37,907 bases of DNA from an uncultured Prevotella sp. (lineage in GTDB: Bacteria > Bacteroidota > Bacteroidia > Bacteroidales > Bacteroidaceae). The stretch lies in contig CAJONO010000074.1 in NCBI GenBank assembly GCA_905235905.1, positions 1 through 37,907 on the forward strand, given 5' to 3'. This document shows positions 32,698 through 37,907 of this stretch, piece by piece. How positions within the stretch are numbered: the first letter of the stretch is position 1; each line of letters begins with the position of its first letter. The notes below the pieces were generated by a model. The model was not told where the DNA came from. It was given only the letters and a program-made list of their open reading frames with translations, and searched no databases. The position numbers and the translations under genes were made by a program.

Positions 32698-34410
32698 ATG
32701 AACAGAATACCAACAAGACAGCTCCTTGCCGCTTTTAGCGTGTGTTGCGGTTTAGCCGCAACAGTAGTATCCTGCTCCGACAGCGACGACTCGCAGCCCG
32801 CCAGCGTGGCCATCAGTACCACGGGCGAAGACGACTATACGTTCGTGGGTAGGGAAACAGCCGGCTTCAAGGCTGAAGAATGGTTCCCCGGCGGCGAGCT
32901 GGGCACCACGACAAACACGGTGGCAGGCTGCTACGAGGACGAGACGCCCGCAACCGAGAATGCCGACCTGCTGGCCGCCTTCAAGCGCGGCGAACTGCTC
33001 TTCGAGCACGACTTTACGCCCACCAGTACCGCCAGCTTCGGCGGACTGGGGCCTGCTTACGTTCGCTCCTCCTGTATTCACTGCCATCCGGGCTACGGCC
33101 ACGGCAAACGCGTCGAGACGTACAACGCCGACCAGCGCGGCAACGGCTATCTGCTGGTCATCTACCATCCTGCCGACGGTGCCAATAGTGACGACGGCCC
33201 CTACATATCCGAAGTCACGGGCATGCCGCAGACACGCGCCGTCTCGCCCTTCCTGCCGCCTGTCGACGAAAGTGGCATACACCTGGCCTGGCTGCCCGTT
33301 ACGGCAATGGAGAGCGGTCTGCCCATGCAGTTTCCCGACGGTGAGACCTACGAGCTCATCTATCCCGAGCTGAGCATCGACATCGATGCCTTCAACACCG
33401 ACCCCAAGCCCTCGAACCTGGCTTTTCGCCTCGAATCGACCATTGGCATCATAGGTTCAGGACTGCTCGATGCCATCCCCGAGGATTCTATCAAGGCACA
33501 ATATCAGCGTGAGGCGCCCTACGTCGAGTTGAATCCTAATTTCTGGGACAAGGATGCCAACGACTGGGCTGCCGGTGCCTGGTACACGCTGGCCGACGGC
33601 ACCAAGAAGATTAAGCGCTTCACATACGCCATGACCCGTGCCTCTCTGCAGGACGGTGCCGGAGCCAACGCCATGTGGAACATCCCCAACGTTTCGCGTA
33701 GCGACCGTCCTTATCTCTACACTACCACCGCATGGGCTCAGGCCATGTCGAAAAACCCCGACGTCATTGCCGCCATCAAGAAGGATCCGTCGTCACCTTA
33801 TTATAACGACGGCACCGACGAGGGCATAGCCGAGGCCGTGGCCGCCCTGTTAGACCCCAAGACTAACCAGTTCGACAATCCCTATCACAATTTCCAGCCG
33901 GAGATGACCGATAACAATTTCTGGTCGTTCATGGTGTGGCATCGCGGACTGGCCATTCCTCGTGCCCGCGACCTCAACGACAAGCAGGTGCAGCGTGGCA
34001 AGCTGGTGTTCAATGAGATTGGCTGTGCCTCTTGCCACCGTGCGAAGTGGACTACGGGCAGCGACGACTACTGGGCACCGTCGCCCATCGTCAGCAACAA
34101 CCTCAGTCTGCCCCGCTATCCAAACCAGACAATCTACCCCTATACCGACATGATTCACCACCGCCTGTATATGAAGAACGGCATACACGGCTCCTGGTGT
34201 CGCACCACACCGCTGTGGGGCAGGGGACTCTCGCGTATCAACACCGGTGCCGAAGACCGTCTGCACGACTGTCGTGCCCGCAACGAGATTGAGGCTATCA
34301 TGTGGCATGCCTACTCGAAAAAGAGTGATGCCTATAAATCGACGGAACGCTTCTTCTATCTCTCGAAGGAAGACCGCGATGCCGTTGTGAAGTTCCTGCA
34401 GAGCATATAA
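32698..34410 (+). CDS. Di-heme oxidoreductase (DUF1111/DHOR family) lipoprotein
   Basis: A 570-residue lipoprotein, lipobox VVSC with Cys26. Two heme c attachment motifs are seen: CIHCH at 126-130 and CASCH at 443-447. Spacing, size, and segments such as GLLDAIPED and HRGLAIPRARDLNDKQVQRGK match the DUF1111 family of di-heme peroxidase-like putative thiol oxidoreductases. These genes co-occur with imelysins, and a redox step in iron release or uptake has been proposed. It requires heme attachment, and the cytochrome c maturation genes follow directly downstream. Confidence 0.9.
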   Translation: MNRIPTRQLLAAFSVCCGLAATVVSCSDSDDSQPASVAISTTGEDDYTFVGRETAGFKAEEWFPGGELGTTTNTVAGCYEDETPATENADLLAAFKRGELLFEHDFTPTSTASFGGLGPAYVRSSCIHCHPGYGHGKRVETYNADQRGNGYLLVIYHPADGANSDDGPYISEVTGMPQTRAVSPFLPPVDESGIHLAWLPVTAMESGLPMQFPDGETYELIYPELSIDIDAFNTDPKPSNLAFRLESTIGIIGSGLLDAIPEDSIKAQYQREAPYVELNPNFWDKDANDWAAGAWYTLADGTKKIKRFTYAMTRASLQDGAGANAMWNIPNVSRSDRPYLYTTTAWAQAMSKNPDVIAAIKKDPSSPYYNDGTDEGIAEAVAALLDPKTNQFDNPYHNFQPEMTDNNFWSFMVWHRGLAIPRARDLNDKQVQRGKLVFNEIGCASCHRAKWTTGSDDYWAPSPIVSNNLSLPRYPNQTIYPYTDMIHHRLYMKNGIHGSWCRTTPLWGRGLSRINTGAEDRLHDCRARNEIEAIMWHAYSKKSDAYKSTERFFYLSKEDRDAVVKFLQSI

Positions 34411-34447
34411 AAGACCCATCCCCACCGCCTTCGTAGGGACAGATGCT

Positions 34448-35149
34448 ATGCTGAAGATTTATCTCATTATATGGTTGCAGATTTCCTCACTCCCTCTTCT
34501 TGCCTTGCAAACCAGCAAAGCAGGAACAGGGGGTGAGGCTGCTTCGCCCCGCTCGTTGCCTCAAGCCCAGGCCGCCCGCTTCTGCCAGCTCTTCGTCAAC
34601 GACGGCGAAGGGAAGGTCTATCCCCTCAGCTTGTACGCCCAACATCTGGTGACCATGCTCTGCGGACAGCCTTCATACAGCGGCTATACAGCCGAGCAGG
34701 TGTTTACGGGCCTCATCTTCTATTATGAGGACTGGATACGTGAACCTTTCATTTTGGAAGCCGATGCCGACCGCCAGATGCTTGTCCATGAGTTGCATAG
34801 TGGAGGAACGTTGCGCATTTTCCCTCACAAGAACGGCCAGACGACAGACTGGTATGCACCTACCGACCGTATTCCTGCTACCATCGACGCCGAGCACCGT
34901 CGTTACATACAGGAGGTGTTCAGTCGGCTTAACAGTGAGGTGAGGGCCGGAAACACAAAGACCGTCGATGCTTACATCGATCGCATGCTCGAATATCAGT
35001 GCCAGTTTGGTGGCAGTCGGCAGGCCTCTCAGCCGTCGCTCTGGGCCATTATTGCTATTTTTTTTGTGATTTCTTTTGCTTTTTGCTCGCTTATTCGTAC
35101 CTTTGCAAGCAAAATCAGTAAAAAATGTGGACTAAACCATACGGAATGA
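34448..35149 (+). CDS. Small membrane-anchored protein resembling the central part of Bacteroidota CcsA/ResB proteins
   Basis: A 233-residue protein with an N-terminal hydrophobic signal (IYLIIWLQISSLPLLALQ) and a C-terminal membrane helix (LWAIIAIFFVISFAFCSLI). The segment VYPLSLYAQHLVTMLCGQPSYSGYTAEQVFTGLIFYYEDW resembles, as I recall the family, a periplasmic stretch of Bacteroidota cytochrome c synthetase proteins (G+V.PL.TYA...L.G...Y.G..A.QV..G). It therefore appears to be a stand-alone piece of the heme-attachment machine. It overlaps the next gene, ccsA, by 25 bp. Its last 80 bases also contain a consensus promoter. A Gly/Ala-rich stretch (SKAGTGGEAAS) near the N-terminus may be an insertion. 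Confidence 0.5.
   Translation: MLKIYLIIWLQISSLPLLALQTSKAGTGGEAASPRSLPQAQAARFCQLFVNDGEGKVYPLSLYAQHLVTMLCGQPSYSGYTAEQVFTGLIFYYEDWIREPFILEADADRQMLVHELHSGGTLRIFPHKNGQTTDWYAPTDRIPATIDAEHRRYIQEVFSRLNSEVRAGNTKTVDAYIDRMLEYQCQFGGSRQASQPSLWAIIAIFFVISFAFCSLIRTFASKISKKCGLNHTE
35075..35105 (+). promoter_or_regulatory. Internal promoter driving ccsA
   Basis: TTTG (35075-35078), a 19-nt spacer and TACCTTTG (35098-35105) match the consensus perfectly, although the stretch also encodes the C-terminal membrane helix of the upstream gene. The ccsA ATG follows 19 nt later. Confidence 0.65.
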
Positions 35150-36636
35150 AAGAAGGCTTCCTCATCGGAGGAGGCCTTATACTTGCGGGACTGATGCTCG
35201 AACTGAGCGTCGGCCCTGTTGATTGGGATGCCTTCCGCTGGCCGGTCAATGGCATCGTGCTGGCGGGATTCCTCGCGCTTATTGCCATCATCTTCCTGCT
35301 GCGGAAGCGGGTGTATGGCCTGAAGTTTATTAGCACCTATAAGGCTGCGATTCCTGCGCTCATCTACGCCGTCGTACTCACCATCATCATGGGGCTGACG
35401 CGGCAGACGGTAGATGGCACGTGGCTGAACAATATGCTGTCGTTCTGGCCCTTCGTGCTCATCTACGTCTATATCGCCGTGATTCTCGGACTGGTGGTAT
35501 TATCTAAACTCAGGAGGCTTGTGAAGCAGCAAGACCATTCTCTCACCTCTCACCTCTCACCTCTCATCTCTATCTTGAACCACCTCGGACTTTTCCTCGC
35601 CATGACCACTGCCACCCTTGGCAATGCCGACATGCAGCGGCTGAAGATGATTACGGTGAAGGGAGAACCCGAATGGCGCGCACTGACCTCGCAACAGCAG
35701 ATTGTAGAGATGCCCATCGCCATCGAACTGAAGGAGTTTATCATGGAAACCTATGATGACGGCTCGCCTAAGCGTTTTGCCTCAGACATTCAGATTCTGA
35801 CAAAGACAGGCAAAAATATCCAGACCACTGTAGAAGTGAACAAACCCGTAGAGGTGGACGGTTGGAAGATCTACCAATACGGCTACGACACGCAGATGGG
35901 GGCCATGAGCCAGACTTCGATACTGGAATTAGTGAGTGACCCGTGGCTACCGCTGGTTTATACGGGCATCTATATGATGCTGGCCGGTGCCCTGCTGATG
36001 ATGCTTCGTGCGATTCCTTGGAGACAAGGTGTGCAGCAGGCCCGCAAACATCCTAAGACGGCGTCGCTTCTGTGTGCGGTCGTTGCGGCCTGTTTCTTCT
36101 GCGTACACCACTTCATGCCCATCCTCCATTCCGACACACTGGTGCCCGCCCTGCAGAGTCCGTGGTTCAAACCCCACATCATCGCCTACATGCTTGCCTA
36201 TACCCTGATGGCATCAGCCGCCCTTATCGCTTTATTCCAATTAGTCAGAGGCATGGGGAAAGACCATTCTCCCACCTCTCACCTCTCACCCCTCACCTCT
36301 CATCTCTCACCTCTCACCTCTCACCTCTCACCTCTCACCTCTACAGTATTCGTCGGCATATCCCTGATTACTATCGGCATGCTCTTCGGAGCATTGTGGG
36401 CCAAGGAGGCATGGGGCCATTACTGGTCGTGGGACCCTAAGGAGACGTGGGCTGCCATCACCTGGTTCGCCTATCTGGTCTATGTCCACTATCGTCAACT
36501 GCCTACTCACAAACCTCGGCTCGCCCTGTGGGTACTGCTCATTTCCTTCGTACTGCTCCAGATGTGTTGGTGGGGCATCAATTACCTACCCTCAGCCCAA
36601 GGCTCCAGCGTCCATGTCTATAGCATGCCGTCGTAA
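35125..36636 (+). CDS. ccsA: Cytochrome c biogenesis protein, ResB-like/CcsA fusion
   Basis: A 503-residue inner-membrane protein of system II cytochrome c maturation, which exports heme and attaches it to CxxCH sites, here needed by NrfH, NrfA and the di-heme oxidoreductase. About residues 1-290 resemble ResB: several helices, then a periplasmic domain with MPIAIELKEFIMETYDDGSP and VDGWKIYQYGYDTQ. About 290-503 are CcsA, with His-containing VHHFMPILHSDT and LQSPWFKPHIIAYMLAYTLM, and the heme-binding WWD motif WGHYWSWDPKETWA near 429-442. Two heptanucleotide repeat tracts are inside the reading frame, at linker positions about 139-148 and 382-405. Confidence 0.88.
   Translation: MWTKPYGMKEGFLIGGGLILAGLMLELSVGPVDWDAFRWPVNGIVLAGFLALIAIIFLLRKRVYGLKFISTYKAAIPALIYAVVLTIIMGLTRQTVDGTWLNNMLSFWPFVLIYVYIAVILGLVVLSKLRRLVKQQDHSLTSHLSPLISILNHLGLFLAMTTATLGNADMQRLKMITVKGEPEWRALTSQQQIVEMPIAIELKEFIMETYDDGSPKRFASDIQILTKTGKNIQTTVEVNKPVEVDGWKIYQYGYDTQMGAMSQTSILELVSDPWLPLVYTGIYMMLAGALLMMLRAIPWRQGVQQARKHPKTASLLCAVVAACFFCVHHFMPILHSDTLVPALQSPWFKPHIIAYMLAYTLMASAALIALFQLVRGMGKDHSPTSHLSPLTSHLSPLTSHLSPLTSTVFVGISLITIGMLFGALWAKEAWGHYWSWDPKETWAAITWFAYLVYVHYRQLPTHKPRLALWVLLISFVLLQMCWWGINYLPSAQGSSVHVYSMPS
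35541..35568. repeat. Heptanucleotide repeat in ccsA, tract 1
   Basis: Four units of TCTCACC (the last TCTCATC), preceded by AAGACCATTC. The same flank precedes tract 2. Confidence 0.9.
36270..36339. repeat. Heptanucleotide repeat in ccsA, tract 2
   Basis: Ten 7-bp units, seven of them exact TCTCACC and three with one change (first TCCCACC, fourth CCTCACC, fifth TCTCATC). They encode repeated Ser-His-Leu-Ser-Pro-Leu-Thr. Seven is not a multiple of three, so gain or loss of a unit shifts the frame upstream of the WWD motif. Confidence 0.92.
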
Positions 36637-36939
36637 TTATTTCTTGTACTTCTCCCAAATATGGATGATGGCATCCTTGGGCGAATAGAGTATCATTCTT
36701 GGGCCTACCCGGCGCATGATTTCACGGATTTGTTCTCGCTCCTTTGGAGCATAACAGTGAGTGGGGCAGTCCTTGCAAGCGGTCTTCTGTTCGCCATATT
36801 TGCAATGGTCGAGGCGGTGACAAGCAAACTCTGCCAGATGTTGATATTCTTCTGGCATTGTTCTCTCCTTCAGATGATGACGGCAATACAGTTCGATCAT
36901 CTTTCGGACGGTCTGCTTCTCTCGCTCAATCCTGGTCAT
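36637..36939 (-). CDS. ygbA: YgbA-type nitrous oxide-stimulated promoter family protein
   Basis: A 100-residue cytoplasmic protein. It has the Cys-rich pattern of the YgbA_NO family: CRHHL near the start, HCKYGEQKTACKDCPTHCYAPKEREQIREIMRRVGPRM in the centre (four Cys likely to bind metal), and a YSPKDA tail. In enteric bacteria ygbA is NsrR-regulated and induced by nitric oxide. Here it abuts the 3' end of ccsA (convergent, no gap) and lies next to the nitrite reductase region, which fits a nitrosative-stress role. Its ATG overlaps the stop of the VOC gene (ATGA), so it belongs to that minus-strand operon. Confidence 0.85.
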   Translation of the reverse strand: MTRIEREKQTVRKMIELYCRHHLKERTMPEEYQHLAEFACHRLDHCKYGEQKTACKDCPTHCYAPKEREQIREIMRRVGPRMILYSPKDAIIHIWEKYKK

Positions 36940-37322
36940 ACCGTAATCTCAATCAGAATCCTCTCAGGCCCGACTATGCAACTCTCATAATAGCCGTCGC
37001 CCGTGACTCTCGGGCCACTCAGCACTTGATAGCCATCTTCGTTCAATACCTTCGTGAGATTGTCAACCTTCTCCTTGGAACCGACGGAGAATGACAGATG
37101 TATGAAGCCTTGACGGTAGATATTCTCTTCCTCGTTCTCAACCTCTGGCCTTGTCATCAGTTCAAGTCTTGCATCGGAGTCATCAAAACTTAAAATATAC
37201 GTCTTCAGCCCCGTTTTAGGATTATGGTACATGTCGTTTGGGACGCCATTGAAATAGCGGATGAAGAACTCTTTCATCCCTTCCAAATCCAGGCAATATA
37301 ATGCTACATGATCAATTCTCAT
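36936..37322 (-). CDS. VOC-family (glyoxalase/dioxygenase superfamily) protein
   Basis: A 128-residue single VOC module. The start MRIDHVALYCLDLEGMKEFF, the strand GLKTYILSFDDSDARLELM and the later GFIHLSFSVGSKEKVDNL give the usual betaalphabetabetabeta pairs. Metal ligands may be His5, Glu in ARLELM, His in FIHLSF, and the final Glu in ILIEITV, the glyoxalase I arrangement. It could be a methylglyoxal-type lyase or another VOC enzyme; no substrate can be assigned. Its ATG overlaps the acyltransferase stop at 37319-37322, and its stop overlaps the ygbA start. Confidence 0.82.
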   Translation of the reverse strand: MRIDHVALYCLDLEGMKEFFIRYFNGVPNDMYHNPKTGLKTYILSFDDSDARLELMTRPEVENEEENIYRQGFIHLSFSVGSKEKVDNLTKVLNEDGYQVLSGPRVTGDGYYESCIVGPERILIEITV

Positions 37323-37907
37323 TTTGCGGCAGTTTTAAAGAGCTCCTTTTTCAGCCATTCGCGCACGGGCAGGTCGTAGAGTTTCAACGAACCGTAGGCC
37401 ACGAAGACGGCGAGGATGAACAGAGTGATGCCGACAGCGACGTGCGTGGATGCGGGCAGGTCGGGATGGCTGGCCTGGAACGACATCTGGAAGTAGATGA
37501 ACGGATAGTGGGTGACGTAAAGCGGATAGGAGATTTCGCCCAGGAACTTGCATACAGCTTGACCTCGTTGGTCGGTGACCTTACTTCCTGCACCAAGGCC
37601 TACGATGAGCGGGAAGCAGACAATGATGACAAAGGCTTCGTAAAGACCGTTCATCCAGAGCTGATTCATGTCAGCACCGCCCAGACGGGGCACAGACAAC
37701 AGGACGACGACGGCCAAGGCGCACCACCAGAAACCGCCACGCACGCGGAATGACTCTAATGCGAGCACCTTTCGCCCACCGTCGGCTCCCGTAAACATTC
37801 GCGAGAGCAGCAGGCCCATAAAGAAAGGATAGAACAGGCGCGTAATGGCGATGAGAAGTTGCATGGGCCTGAGACTCCACCCGCCGATGACAGTGTAGGC
37901 GTATGGA
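37319..37907 (-). CDS. Acyltransferase family 3 membrane protein (N-terminus outside window)
   Basis: At least 195 residues of the C-terminal part of a multi-helix membrane acyltransferase (OafA/YrhL type). The frame stays open to the window edge, reading IGGWSLRPMQLLIAITRLFYPFFMGLLLSR. Later helices are FVIIVCFPLIVGLGAG, YPLYVTHYPFIYF (the conserved end-of-domain motif) and VGITLFILAVFVAYGSLKLYD, with a short tail VREWLKKELF. These enzymes O-acylate surface glycans. An ATG at 37864 is only an internal codon. It is the upstream gene of the acyltransferase-VOC-ygbA operon; the promoter is outside. Confidence 0.85.
   Translation of the reverse strand, partial: PYAYTVIGGWSLRPMQLLIAITRLFYPFFMGLLLSRMFTGADGGRKVLALESFRVRGGFWWCALAVVVLLSVPRLGGADMNQLWMNGLYEAFVIIVCFPLIVGLGAGSKVTDQRGQAVCKFLGEISYPLYVTHYPFIYFQMSFQASHPDLPASTHVAVGITLFILAVFVAYGSLKLYDLPVREWLKKELFKTAAK

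Noticed and set aside
36270-36339. CRISPR or minisatellite outside a gene
   Set aside because: The 7-bp units lie inside an intact reading frame with clear CcsA motifs on both sides.

Overview
The window reads as one chromosomal segment of a Bacteroidota bacterium, most likely Prevotellaceae (Prevotella/Segatella-like). The reasons are repeated promoters of the phylum type (TTTG/TTG, 19-22 nt, TAnnTTTG), a UpxY-type antiterminator, fimbrillin-family lipoproteins, meso-diaminopimelate dehydrogenase, a DUF4468-like protein, imelysin/di-heme oxidoreductase genes and an nrfHA nitrite reductase pair. No rRNA, tRNA, CRISPR array, transposase or phage gene was seen.

Layout. 1-3.7 kb (minus): two adjacent AAA-like ATPase/nuclease proteins (the left one runs off the window) behind an orphan UpxY/NusG-like antiterminator. 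3.9-5.0 kb (minus): a membrane-anchored AraC-type regulator. 5.1-12.1 kb: mostly housekeeping genes: miaA, ruvA (convergent overlap), a DUF4468-like secreted protein, ddh, rsmG, an MBL hydrolase, a secreted protein of unknown role and an MgtC-family membrane protein. 12.2-16.1 kb (minus): an operon GT4 - GT2 - PaaI-type thioesterase - STN-containing esterase. 16.1-16.55 kb: a divergent control region with a 22-bp tandem hairpin array. 16.55-27.3 kb (plus): seven co-directional genes, all with export signals: a beta-propeller/OmpA-like protein, a TPR-caspase protein, a small barrel-like protein and four fimbrillin-like lipoproteins. 27.6-36.6 kb: nrfH-nrfA, terminator, then porin - imelysin - di-heme oxidoreductase (probable iron acquisition), then a split ResB-like piece and a ResB-CcsA fusion for cytochrome c maturation. 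36.6-37.9 kb (minus): YgbA-type protein, VOC protein and a membrane acyltransferase, with ATGA overlaps.

How the parts fit. The right-hand third forms a respiratory/heme module: NrfHA reduces nitrite to ammonium, CcsA-type proteins mature its hemes, the porin/imelysin/di-heme set probably supplies iron, and a nitrosative-stress-linked gene (ygbA) sits beside it. The most unusual segment is 16.55-27.3 kb. It couples an exported caspase-like (clan CD) protease to fimbrillin-like lipoproteins, three of which carry Thr-Arg|Ala 25-27 residues after the lipidated Cys, the spacing at which gingipain cuts FimA. I propose as a testable idea that the caspase is a dedicated processing protease for these surface proteins. 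The beta-propeller protein and the caspase protein share an unassigned domain of about 160 residues that may tie them together.
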